DNA of 64,000 bases from Staphylococcus pettenkoferi (GTDB lineage Bacteria; Bacillota; Bacilli; Staphylococcales; Staphylococcaceae), in NCBI RefSeq assembly GCF_002902685.1, contig NZ_PPRN01000013.1, positions 32,453-96,452 on the forward strand. Direction: 5' to 3'. Under the pieces are notes generated by a model that was not told the DNA's origin, searched no databases, and saw only the letters and a program-made list of their open reading frames with translations. Below are positions 1 through 7,971 of the stretch, in pieces. Position 1 is the first letter of the stretch. Each line of letters opens with the position of its first letter. A program made the position numbers and the translations under genes.

Positions 1-1930
1 TATTCTCTGATGATTTACCACCGTATTCAATTGTACTATCTTTGAATGACGTATCTTTCACTTGATTGTCTACAGTGTGGTGAATTGAGTCGACAGTGTT
101 CATCGCTTTCTTAGAGAATGGATCGTCGGAAAGCTCAACGTTGAGTAAGAGCACTTTACCGTTACCATCACTGTATTGATCGATTGAGTCTTTAATCTTA
201 TCATTCTTCAACATATCATCCGTAATATACATGCCTGACTTGTTGATGCCGTCGTCTTTAGACATGTCTTTCAAGCGTTTCTGAAGTTTCTTCTGACCGT
301 CTTGAACTTGAGAAATACCTTGTTGTGATTGTTGAAGTCCTTTAGACATTTGGCCAGCTTGTTGCGTCACTTTCTGATTCGCTTGTTGAGGTGCTTGACT
401 ACCTTGCATCATCAAGCCTTGAACTTTCTGGCTATCAGTCAGTGGTGAAACTTGGGAGTTCATTTGACCAAGTCCATCATTCACTTCACCTAAGCCGTTA
501 TTAGCATCATCAATCTTCTTCTGCATTTCGTTCAGTTGATAAGTTGCTTTAAGCTGTTTGATCGGTTCACCAGTTGGACGTGTGATTGTGTTGACTTTGT
601 CCACGCCTTTAACCTTTTCAATAGACTGAGAAAGGGCTTCTAAATCGTTGATACCTTTCTTCGTTGTCAATTTATCGTCGTCTTTAATAGCAATTTGTAC
701 TGGGAACGCTTGGCCTTCAGAGAACTTATCTTTAATAATATTGATGGCTTTGATAGAACCATAGTCATCACTAATTTCGTTCGTATTGTCGTACGTAATT
801 TTGTTAGGTGCAAAGATGATGATCGGCACCATGATGATGAGTACGATAACTAATGCTAAGAATGGTTTGCCAGATGTAAAATGACCGAGTTTGCCCCAGA
901 GTTTACTATCTTTGTGTGAACTTGCTTGTTTACTTGGCCAGAATACTTTACCGCCGAGCAACATGAGAATCGTTGGCAATAAAGTAAAGAGTATGATCAT
1001 CATACAGAGCACACCGACAGCGATACCGACAGCTGAACGGAAGAGCTCGAATCTCACGAAGAACAGTGCCGCAAATCCAACGAGTACAGTAATCGCACAA
1101 ATCAGTATTGTACGTCCGCCATTTTTAAACGTATGGTAGACTGCATCGAAGTTGGATTGATCTTTACCCAATTCCTCTTTATACCGGTTGAGTAGCAGGA
1201 TACAGTAATCGGTTCCGATACCGAATAGTAATGCTACCAAGAACGGTTGAATGTAGATTGAAACTGGGAAATCAGCGTATTTCACGAGCAACGCTAAGAT
1301 ACCTTGTGAGAAAGCATAAGACAATCCGATGAGTACAAGCGGCACGAAAGGCGTTACCACTGAGCGGAAGACTAAGAATAAGATGACGAGAATGAGAACG
1401 AACGTTACAATTTCAGTCGTCTTCAAGCCGTCGTCAACGCTCTTATTGATGTCATCGAAAATAATGTCATTGCCTGTCACGTATGTGCCTTTGAAGTTAT
1501 TATCTAGGTGTTTGATATCTTTCGCAGCATCTAACGTTTTATTACGATCGTTGTCCGTGTCGATTGGAATCATCACGGCTTTCTTATCTTTAGAGACGAG
1601 TTTGTCTTCTACGTCTTTATTCTGGAAAGGTGAAATTGTGTCTTTAACACCTTTCGTATCTTCAATCTTATCTATATATTTCTTTATGTCTTTCTTGCTG
1701 TCATTATCGAGTTTCTTATCGATTTCAATGACTGCACTGATACTTTTAGAATCCGCACCTACGTCCTTGAGTTTCTCGGTGTATTGTTGAGACGTCGTAT
1801 CTTTAGGAGGTACGATGTTCCCGTTGTCACTTGCGAGTTTGGATAGGTTAGGAGCGAAGAGTATCGCACAAGCCACTGCGATAATTACGATAATTGAAAT
1901 TAGCCATCTGAATTTCAGTATCGTCTTCAT
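1..1930 (-). CDS. MMPL-family (RND-type) lipid/fatty-acid exporter, truncated by window edge
   Basis: The ATG lies at 1928-1930, preceded by a strong AGGAGG ribosome site, and the frame stays open to base 1, giving about 643 codons with the C-terminus outside the window. The N-terminus is one membrane helix, followed by a large extracytoplasmic domain rich in D/K/S, then a block of membrane helices containing GIGTDY, the MMPL/SSD signature of RND-type exporters, and a second hydrophilic domain rich in Q, L and S. Staphylococcal MMPL proteins include FarE, which exports fatty acids and lipids. No regulator gene is adjacent, although the promoter carries a clear palindrome. Family assignment is firm; the FarE-like substrate is inferred. 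Confidence 0.85.
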   Translation of the reverse strand, partial: MKTILKFRWLISIIVIIAVACAILFAPNLSKLASDNGNIVPPKDTTSQQYTEKLKDVGADSKSISAVIEIDKKLDNDSKKDIKKYIDKIEDTKGVKDTISPFQNKDVEDKLVSKDKKAVMIPIDTDNDRNKTLDAAKDIKHLDNNFKGTYVTGNDIIFDDINKSVDDGLKTTEIVTFVLILVILFLVFRSVVTPFVPLVLIGLSYAFSQGILALLVKYADFPVSIYIQPFLVALLFGIGTDYCILLLNRYKEELGKDQSNFDAVYHTFKNGGRTILICAITVLVGFAALFFVRFELFRSAVGIAVGVLCMMIILFTLLPTILMLLGGKVFWPSKQASSHKDSKLWGKLGHFTSGKPFLALVIVLIIMVPIIIFAPNKITYDNTNEISDDYGSIKAINIIKDKFSEGQAFPVQIAIKDDDKLTTKKGINDLEALSQSIEKVKGVDKVNTITRPTGEPIKQLKATYQLNEMQKKIDDANNGLGEVNDGLGQMNSQVSPLTDSQKVQGLMMQGSQAPQQANQKVTQQAGQMSKGLQQSQQGISQVQDGQKKLQKRLKDMSKDDGINKSGMYITDDMLKNDKIKDSIDQYSDGNGKVLLLNVELSDDPFSKKAMNTVDSIHHTVDNQVKDTSFKDSTIEYGGKSSEN

Positions 1931-1963
1931 AATATCCTCCTTATGTTTAAAATGAACATTGTA

Positions 1964-1995
1964 AATATACTACAGTAGTTGATAGTAGTCAACTA
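1964..1995 (-). promoter_or_regulatory. Promoter with overlapping palindromic operator for the MMPL gene
   Basis: Reading leftward, TTGACT (1992-1987) and TATATT (1969-1964) are separated by exactly 17 bp. A palindrome with 7-bp arms, TAGTTGA and TCAACTA around a 6-bp centre (1976-1995), covers the -35 and spacer. This layout suits a TetR-type repressor, but the protein is not encoded next to it. The remainder of the gap to tcaA (1996-2303) is AT-rich and shows no further gene. In particular no tcaR is present there. Confidence 0.6.
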
Positions 1996-2303
1996 ATATT
2001 TTAAAATATACATATTAAACTATAACCGAATAGCGTTTTAAACTAACATGATGTAATATTGAATCATTATCTAGGACCAAATATGTATATTCACGCACGC
2101 GAAATCGCATTATAATAGAAAGTGGAGAGCTACTTGCTTTTAAAAATAGCGAGAGTGAAGACAGATGATAAAATTAAATGAGAAATGACTCTATTAAGAA
2201 TATAATTAAAACAAGTCACGACGAATAGATCATTTGTGTTGAATCAATGTTTTATATGTTAAAATGATGAAATAATATGTCGAAAAGAAATAGAGGTGAT
2301 GAG

Positions 2304-3668
2304 ATGCGACAGTGTCCGAAATGTGGGCAAGAGGTGCCGAAAGATGCCGACCGATGTCCACACTGTAACTATGAGATGAATCAGCAGTCTAAGGGAGAAA
2401 CGCGTAAGAAAGCGAATATTAAGGTGCGCAAGATTGTACCGTGGGGCATTGCAGGCTTTATCGTCATACTCTTAATCATCCTATTCTTTCTACTGCGTAA
2501 CTTTAATTCACCGGAGTCGCAAAGCAATCTCTTGATTAACGCGATTGATAATAATGATACGCAGAAGTTGTCGACGATACTCAGTACGAAAGACAATAAA
2601 GTTGACGGAGCGCAAGCTGACGCTTACATAAAGTATATTAAAAAGAATGTCGGCATGAAGAAATTTAAATCTGAAGTGAATCAAAAGATTTCCGACCTTA
2701 ATCACAGTGATAATCGAATTAAAGATCACGTCACTTCGAAAAATGGTGATGATTTACTTCAAATTACGAAAAATGGTCGTCGCTATCTCTTCTTCGATAA
2801 CATGAACTTCACAGCACCATCGAAAGAAGCGATTGTGAAGCCGAAGATGGATGCGACATACAAGTTCAAAGCGAATGATCAACAGAAGACAGTAGAAGCG
2901 GATAAAAATAAATCGACCTCCCTCGGTCGTTTTATCCCTGGTGATTATGAAATCGATGCGAAGAAACAGACAGAAACAGGGCAATTCCACGGCCGTTTGA
3001 AATTTAGTTTCGACGATAGTAATAAAGAGACGGTCAACGTCTCGGAAGATTTCAATGAAGCGTACATTGAACCGAAACTTGAGGGTGCGAGTCAACTGAA
3101 TACAAGTTCAATCAAGATTCATATCAATGACCAAACTTATGATTATAAGAAAGGACAGGCTTATGGTCCATTCCCTCAATCTCAAGAGGTAAAAGTATCG
3201 GCTGAAGGTCAAGCGAAGAAGAAAACATTTAAGACGAACGAAACAACAGTGAAGACGGACAATATGAAGCCGCACACTTCAGTTTCATTGAAGTTCGATA
3301 ATGATGCGATTGAGAAATACGTAGAGAAGAAAGAGAAAGAAGAAAGTAGTTTCAAAGATAAATTATCCCGTTTCTTCTTTAACTATGTAAATGCTTTTAA
3401 TATGGCGACCGCCCAAAATGATTTTGGGCTGGTCTCCCAGTATTTAAAGAAAGACTCTACGAATTACAAATCGACACGACACGTAATTGAAAGTGACGCA
3501 ACAATCAATGCGGAACAACCTCAAATTCTAGATGTCATTAAGAAAGGTCATACATTTTACGTCACTACAAATGAGCGTAAGACTGATGGCACGTATGGTC
3601 AGGTCGATTATGAACTTGAAGGCAATAGTAATGACGAGGATTTACAAATTGTGAAAAGCTCAGATTAA
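2304..3668 (+). CDS. tcaA: TcaA, zinc-ribbon membrane protein of the teicoplanin-associated locus
   Basis: The 454-residue protein begins with a zinc ribbon (Cys4, Cys7, Cys18, Cys21), followed after about 20 charged residues by one membrane helix near residues 41-62 (motif FFLLRNFNSPE, shared with S. aureus TcaA). The long remainder is extracellular, lysine-rich and built of repeated beta-type domains. I chose ATG 2304 because AGGTGAT sits just upstream and the protein then starts MRQCPKCG, like known TcaA; an in-frame ATG at 2277 has no good ribosome site. In S. aureus TcaA affects glycopeptide susceptibility and the envelope. There tcaR precedes it; here tcaR is absent from this position. 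tcaB follows after a terminator. Confidence 0.93.
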   Translation: MRQCPKCGQEVPKDADRCPHCNYEMNQQSKGETRKKANIKVRKIVPWGIAGFIVILLIILFFLLRNFNSPESQSNLLINAIDNNDTQKLSTILSTKDNKVDGAQADAYIKYIKKNVGMKKFKSEVNQKISDLNHSDNRIKDHVTSKNGDDLLQITKNGRRYLFFDNMNFTAPSKEAIVKPKMDATYKFKANDQQKTVEADKNKSTSLGRFIPGDYEIDAKKQTETGQFHGRLKFSFDDSNKETVNVSEDFNEAYIEPKLEGASQLNTSSIKIHINDQTYDYKKGQAYGPFPQSQEVKVSAEGQAKKKTFKTNETTVKTDNMKPHTSVSLKFDNDAIEKYVEKKEKEESSFKDKLSRFFFNYVNAFNMATAQNDFGLVSQYLKKDSTNYKSTRHVIESDATINAEQPQILDVIKKGHTFYVTTNERKTDGTYGQVDYELEGNSNDEDLQIVKSSD

Positions 3669-3669
3669 T

Positions 3670-3730
3670 GATCTCACTCTGAAATAGTGCTTAATAACAA
3701 AGTTAAAGTGCTAAGAGTGAGGTCTTTTTA
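3670..3730 (+). terminator. Terminator after tcaA
   Basis: The arms GATCTCACTCT and AGAGTGAGGTC (one G-T pair) are followed by TTTTT. It lies between tcaA and tcaB, so tcaB may have its own promoter or be read through. Confidence 0.75.
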
Positions 3731-3807
3731 TATAGGTAGAAAGGTTTCAAGCGCGAAAGATTAGCGCTATAATGGTAACAATATTCTTTACTTGAGGAGA
3801 TGAGCGT

Positions 3808-5007
3808 ATGCAGTCTAAGAAAGGGAGCCAAGTGCTTTATATCATTATTCTAGGTGCACTGACTGCAATCGGTGCTATGTCGATTGATATGTTTCTACCT
3901 GGACTGCCTGAAGTTCAGCGTGATTTCAATACATCTGCGAGTAGTGCACAACTTACACTCGGACTCTTTATGGTGGGGCTCGCATTAGGTAACCTATTTG
4001 TCGGTCCGTTGTCAGATACGTATGGTCGACGTCGTCCCTTAACGATAGGCATGCTTGTCTTTACGGTAGCGAGTTTAGGTATCGTGTTTGCGCCAAATAT
4101 TTGGGTGATGATAGGTTTGCGCTTCATCCAAGGGCTCTGTGGTGGTGCCGGTGCGGTACTATCACGATCTATAGCGAGTGATTTGTATCAAGGTCAAGCG
4201 CTAACACAATTTATGTCGATGTTGATGCTCGTCAATGGTGTTGCACCAGTCATTGCACCTGCATTAGGTGGCGTTATCATCACAGTTGCACATTGGCAGG
4301 TCGTCTTCATGGTGCTTGTCGTCTTCGGTGTTTGTTTAACACTTGGCAGTTATATGCAAGTAGGTGAAACGCTTGAGGTGGAACAGCGCGAGCCTTTAGC
4401 TTTGAAAAGCATCTTTGTAAGTTTCGGGCAATTATTAGCACAACCTCGATTCTTAATTCCGATGTTGATTCAAGGATTTACGTTCGTACTATTATTTAGT
4501 TATATTTCAGCTTCTTCATTTATTACGCAAGCAATCTATAGTTTATCTCCTTTACAGTTTAGTCTTGCGTTCGCTTTTGTCGGAATTACATTAATTGTAG
4601 TGACACAACTCACGAGCAAACTAGTGGTTTATATTAGCGAAGAACGATTATTACGTATTCTCACGCTCATACAACTTGTAGGTATTGTTGGGGTCAGTAC
4701 CATCCTTATTGCACACTGGCACATTCTGTTACTTATTGTTGGATTCGTTATCTTAGTATCTCCTGTGCCTGCTGTGGCAACCCTCTCATTTACAATCGCG
4801 ATGGGTGAGGTAAAACGTGCGCGTGGTAGTGCGTCGAGTTTGTTGGGTCTGGTTCAGTATCTCTTTGGAGGCATCGTAACCCCATTAGTTGGTTTGAAGG
4901 GCGAGACGCACAGTGAGCCGTATCTCATCATTATTATTGTTACAGGCGTGATATTAGTCGTACTTCAACTTTTATTCGTACGTGTCTTTCGCAGTCGAAA
5001 TATCTGA
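3808..5007 (+). CDS. tcaB: TcaB-like Bcr/CflA-family multidrug MFS transporter
   Basis: This 399-residue protein has about 12 membrane helices. It carries the DHA1-family motif A region (GPLSDTYGRRRPL, around residues 67-79), an N-terminal AIGAMSIDMFLPGLP typical of Bcr/CflA efflux pumps, and the motif C-like segment NGVAPVIAPALGG. Bcr/CflA pumps expel drugs such as bicyclomycin using the proton gradient. The position directly downstream of tcaA matches tcaB in the S. aureus tcaRAB locus. GGAGATGAG precedes the ATG. The real substrate is unknown. Confidence 0.88.
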   Translation: MQSKKGSQVLYIIILGALTAIGAMSIDMFLPGLPEVQRDFNTSASSAQLTLGLFMVGLALGNLFVGPLSDTYGRRRPLTIGMLVFTVASLGIVFAPNIWVMIGLRFIQGLCGGAGAVLSRSIASDLYQGQALTQFMSMLMLVNGVAPVIAPALGGVIITVAHWQVVFMVLVVFGVCLTLGSYMQVGETLEVEQREPLALKSIFVSFGQLLAQPRFLIPMLIQGFTFVLLFSYISASSFITQAIYSLSPLQFSLAFAFVGITLIVVTQLTSKLVVYISEERLLRILTLIQLVGIVGVSTILIAHWHILLLIVGFVILVSPVPAVATLSFTIAMGEVKRARGSASSLLGLVQYLFGGIVTPLVGLKGETHSEPYLIIIIVTGVILVVLQLLFVRVFRSRNI

Positions 5008-5067
5008 CTTTGCGTAAAAGAGGAGCCATTCACGTTTTATAAAAATTAAATAGAATTAAAGGTATAA

Positions 5068-5112
5068 TTGACAACCGTTATCAATTACGTATAATTGAGA
5101 ATAAGTATCAAT
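5068..5112 (+). promoter_or_regulatory. Promoter with Fur-box-like sites before the siderophore lipoprotein
   Basis: TTGACA (5068-5073) is followed after 16 bp by TATAAT (5090-5095). ATTGAGAATAAGTATCAAT (5094-5112) is a near-palindrome resembling the Fur consensus GATAATGATTATC, and a weaker half-similar site (GACAACCGTTATCAATT) fills the spacer. Iron-dependent repression is expected from this layout. Confidence 0.6.
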
Positions 5113-5153
5113 TGTCGCGCAATTGGTGAAATTAAATGAAATGAGGGAATGGA

Positions 5154-6086
5154 ATGAAAAAGATTATACCTATTCTAATTGCTTTTATCCTGGTGCTCTC
5201 GGCATGTGGAAATGGCGGTAAAGATAGTAGTTCAAAGGGAGACAAGCATGAAGTGAAACATGCGATGGGTACGACTGAAGTGCCGAAACATCCTAAACGA
5301 ATCGTGGTGTTAACGCATGAAGGAACTGAAGCGCTTGTCGCAATGGGTGTGAAACCTGTCGGTGCGGTCAACTCATCTAATGGCGACCCTTGGTATCCGC
5401 ACTTGAAAGATAAGTTCGATGGTATTAAGCCTGTAGGGGACGAGCTTAAGATTAATATGGAAGAAATTGCGAAGTTGAAACCGGATTTAATTATCGGTAA
5501 TAAGTTTAGAGATGAAGCGCAGTATAAGAAATTATCTAAGATTGCGCCAACGGTCTTCTCTAAAGAATTACGTGGTGACTGGAAAGACAACTTTAAATTG
5601 TATGCGAAAGCAATTAATAAAGAAGACAAAGGTAAAGAAGTGCTTAAGGATTATGATGATCATGTGAAGAAAGTCAGTGATGAATTGGGTGACAAGAAGA
5701 ATCAAACGGTATCGATGGTTCGTTTTATGCCGGGTGATGTGAGAATTTATCATCAGAAGACGTTTAGTGGTCAGATCTTGAAGGAGTTAGGTGTGAAGCG
5801 TCCTGAAGGTCAGGATAAGAATGACTTCGTTGAGAAAGGGTTGTCTAAAGAGCGAATTAAAGCGATGGATGGCGACTATCTGTTCTATTTCACTTATCAG
5901 GATGGTGATAAGAAGGTGACTCAGCTTGAGAAGGATTGGCTGAATGATCCTGAGTTTAAGAAGTTAAATGCGTCTAAGAAGGGACATGTGTATAAGGTAA
6001 GTGATGATGTGTGGAATACGTCTGGTGGTGTGTTGTCGGCGAATCAAATGATCGATGAGCTGAAGGATAAGATGATGGAGAAGTAA
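5154..6086 (+). CDS. Iron-siderophore ABC transporter substrate-binding lipoprotein (SirA-like)
   Basis: The 310-residue protein starts with a lipoprotein signal ending in the lipobox LSAC (Cys18), so it should be lipid-anchored outside the membrane. The mature part is a class III (FecB/PBP2-type) binding protein, recognisable by KHPKRIVVL, GVKPVGAV and LKPDLIIGN. The segment HAMGTTE near residue 37 is also found in S. aureus SirA, the staphyloferrin B receptor. No permease or ATPase gene is next to it, so it must share a transporter encoded elsewhere. Fur-like sites cover its promoter. The exact siderophore cannot be read from sequence. Confidence 0.88.
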   Translation: MKKIIPILIAFILVLSACGNGGKDSSSKGDKHEVKHAMGTTEVPKHPKRIVVLTHEGTEALVAMGVKPVGAVNSSNGDPWYPHLKDKFDGIKPVGDELKINMEEIAKLKPDLIIGNKFRDEAQYKKLSKIAPTVFSKELRGDWKDNFKLYAKAINKEDKGKEVLKDYDDHVKKVSDELGDKKNQTVSMVRFMPGDVRIYHQKTFSGQILKELGVKRPEGQDKNDFVEKGLSKERIKAMDGDYLFYFTYQDGDKKVTQLEKDWLNDPEFKKLNASKKGHVYKVSDDVWNTSGGVLSANQMIDELKDKMMEK

Positions 6087-6185
6087 TATGATGTTTCTTA
6101 CTAATTGATGTTCGTAAGAACATAATATCTTCTACTAATTAGCAATACTGCGTATTGGGGTGGGAGCAACGGCTCGAGTTCTTAG

Positions 6186-6269
6186 GGGAGAAGCACAGAA
6201 ATCTATGATTTCGTAGTGCTTCCCCCGCGAGGATGACTAGAGTTTGAGAAAGCGAAAAGCCTTCTCAAA
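6186..6269. other. Pair of strong hairpins in intergenic repeat region
   Basis: In the 546-bp gap 6087-6632, which holds no gene, two hairpins follow each other. The first pairs GGGAGAAGCAC with GTGCTTCCCCC; the second is GACTAGAGTTTGAGAA with TTCTCAAATTCAGTC. Neither has a T-run, so they are not ordinary terminators; they look like members of an intergenic repeat family. Confidence 0.45.
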
Positions 6270-6319
6270 TTCAGTCAGCTATCGCGAGCGCTCAAATAAA
6301 AGTTTAAAACAATAATAAT

Positions 6320-6362
6320 AAGCACTAAGATGTTTTGGTCAGCCATATATCTTAGTGCTTTC
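6320..6362 (+). terminator. Terminator-like hairpin
   Basis: AAGCACTAAGAT pairs perfectly with ATCTTAGTGCTT over a 17-nt loop. The tail is only TTTC, so termination would be weak. It would act on transcripts from the lipoprotein gene. Confidence 0.5.
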
Positions 6363-6400
6363 TAAATATTTATATACATATATTAGGGATTATAAGTAAA

Positions 6401-6530
6401 TTTTTCAATGTAGACTTGAGACGCTTGATGGAGCTAGACCACAACGAAAATCCATTCTTTAAGCTCTTTGAGCGAAAAGAATTAGTTGAGTGTGGTCCCA
6501 TAAGCAAGCGAAAGTTATAACATTGAAAAA
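6401..6530. repeat. Structured intergenic repeat element, copy 1
   Basis: The ends TTTTTCAATGT (6401-6411) and ACATTGAAAAA (6520-6530) are perfectly complementary. Inside lie GACCAC/GTGGTC and an apical stem ATTCTTT/AAAGAAT. The core words GAAAATCCATTC and GAATTAGTTGA recur in copies at 15798-15929 and 34301-34411. Most of the remaining sequence differs where pairing is kept. No open reading frame is conserved. Confidence 0.75.
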
Positions 6531-6576
6531 TGACTAATGTTTCAAATTTTATATCTGTATAGATGATCAATAGTTT

Positions 6577-6608
6577 AAAGGCTTGGGAGTGATTCTCAAG
6601 CCTTTTTA
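6577..6608. terminator. Hairpin between lipoprotein region and convergent tetR
   Basis: AAGGCTTGGGA pairs with TCTCAAGCCTT and is followed by TTTTTA on the + strand. It lies 25 bp from the tetR stop and could serve both directions. Confidence 0.6.
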
Positions 6609-6632
6609 CCATGTGCGGGAAGGCTATCTACC

Positions 6633-7184
6633 TCATCGCTGCAATTTAACAGTATTTGCGAGTAGGATTTGGGCGAGTTGTTCGTAGGGTTCTTGACAAC
6701 CTTCTCGTATCCAGAAGTAAATGACGCCCATTTGACCGCCGAGTGAGTAGGTCACGAAATGTTTTTTGTTGATGATGCGGTTGCTGTAGTTGTCGAGTAT
6801 GAGTTCGTATGTTTCTCGAGTAGCAGCGATATATTCTTGGAACAGTGAGCGGTTAGGAAATTTAATCAGGATGGCATGAAAGAATCGCAAGTTGCGTTTG
6901 ATGTAGCGTAGGACAATTTTAAAGAACTGAAAGATGCAGTCTTGGTTTGATTTACCTTCAGCTACGGAATGGTAAAGTGCATTTAAGAGTCGTTTGTATT
7001 TTTGTAAATGATAGTTTTGGATTGAGTGTAATAGATCGTATTTGTCTAGGAAGTAATCGTAGAATGTAGAACGATTTACTTGGCTATAGGCGCAAATCAT
7101 CTTAATTGTGATACTTTCGAAAGGATATTCTTCGAGCAAAGTTATAGTGTTGTGGATAATCTTATGTTTCGCCTTTTGCTTCAT
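6633..7184 (-). CDS. TetR-family transcriptional regulator
   Basis: The 183-residue protein has a TetR-type helix-turn-helix (ITIKMICAYSQVNRSTFYDYF, about residues 24-45, where the recognition helix ends in STFYDYF), followed by an all-helical ligand-binding domain. AGGTGATAA precedes the ATG. It is transcribed away from the EmrA/EmrB-like pair across a 127-bp gap containing a palindrome, the classical arrangement of a local repressor of a drug exporter. The homologous trio occurs in S. aureus. The ligand is unknown. Confidence 0.9.
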   Translation of the reverse strand: MKQKAKHKIIHNTITLLEEYPFESITIKMICAYSQVNRSTFYDYFLDKYDLLHSIQNYHLQKYKRLLNALYHSVAEGKSNQDCIFQFFKIVLRYIKRNLRFFHAILIKFPNRSLFQEYIAATRETYELILDNYSNRIINKKHFVTYSLGGQMGVIYFWIREGCQEPYEQLAQILLANTVKLQR

Positions 7185-7218
7185 TTTATCACCTATATTT
7201 TATCAACTTTAATGTTAC

Positions 7219-7272
7219 CCGACACATTTGTTTAAGATGTCGGTGTTTTTTTGGGATACACCTATCTATAAT
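7219..7272 (+). promoter_or_regulatory. Probable TetR operator and exporter promoter
   Basis: An inverted repeat CCGACA...TGTCGG (7219-7243) and a nested GGTGT...ACACC (7242-7262) lie directly upstream of TATAAT (7267-7272). The -35 region (TGTTTT) is poor. A repressor bound here would block both the exporter and its own divergent gene. Confidence 0.5.
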
Positions 7273-7311
7273 ATATAAGGTGAATTTTAAAAGCAAATAG
7301 GAGGAAGTAAT

Positions 7312-7959
7312 ATGAAGAAATTGGTATTGATTAATGTCATTACTATCGTAGTGCTTGTCATTATTGGTATCGTTGGTTTCCACTTTTACCATCAAGCGAC
7401 AAGCTTTGTAAGTACTGACAATGCCAAAGTAGACGGCAAGCAAATCAAGATTGCTGCGCCTGCATCTGGAGAAATTAAGTCACTTGACGCAAAAGAGAAT
7501 GATAGCCTTAAGAAAGGTGATAAAGTAGCATCTATCGCAGCGAAAAGTGATAGTGGTGAATCACATGATATGGATATCAAGATGCCGCAAGATGGCACAA
7601 TCGTGAAGACTGATGCGACTAAAGGTGGCATGGCTCAAGCGGGTTCACCAATTGCTTATGCATATAATTTAGATGATTTATACGTTACAGCTAATGTAGG
7701 TGAAACTGATGTGAAAGATGTTGAAGAAGGTAAAGATGTAGATATCTCTATCGATGGTGAGAAAGCGAAAGTGAAAGGTAAAGTCGACCAAGTAGGTAAG
7801 GCTACTGCTTCAAGCTTCTCAATGATGCCTTCATCAAACAGTGATGGTAACTACACGAAAGTAACGCAAGTTGTACCAGTTAAGATTAAATTAGATTCTA
7901 AACCATCTAATAATATTGTTCCAGGAATGAACGCAGAAGTTAAAATCCATAAAAACTAA
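7312..7959 (+). CDS. EmrA/HlyD-type membrane fusion protein of a drug exporter
   Basis: This 215-residue protein has one N-terminal membrane helix (about residues 5-25), then the motif STDNAKVDGKQIKIAAPASG, the conserved start of HlyD/EmrA lipoyl-like domains. A second half-motif IKMPQDGTIVK and a C-terminal beta-barrel ending in PGMNAEVKI follow. It is much shorter than Gram-negative EmrA, as usual in firmicutes with no outer membrane. The gap to the MFS gene is 12 bp, so the two form an operon. GGAGGAAG precedes the ATG. Its role is to assist the partner transporter in expelling hydrophobic compounds. Confidence 0.88.
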   Translation: MKKLVLINVITIVVLVIIGIVGFHFYHQATSFVSTDNAKVDGKQIKIAAPASGEIKSLDAKENDSLKKGDKVASIAAKSDSGESHDMDIKMPQDGTIVKTDATKGGMAQAGSPIAYAYNLDDLYVTANVGETDVKDVEEGKDVDISIDGEKAKVKGKVDQVGKATASSFSMMPSSNSDGNYTKVTQVVPVKIKLDSKPSNNIVPGMNAEVKIHKN

Positions 7960-7971
7960 GGGGGTCTTTGA

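Noticed and set aside
891..1790. Open frames on the + strand (82 and 153 codons)
   Set aside because: They lie antisense inside the MMPL gene, have no ribosome sites and no recognisable product.
6370..6612. 80-codon frame on the minus strand
   Set aside because: It runs through repeat copy 1 and its hairpins; no ribosome site and no conservation in the other copies.
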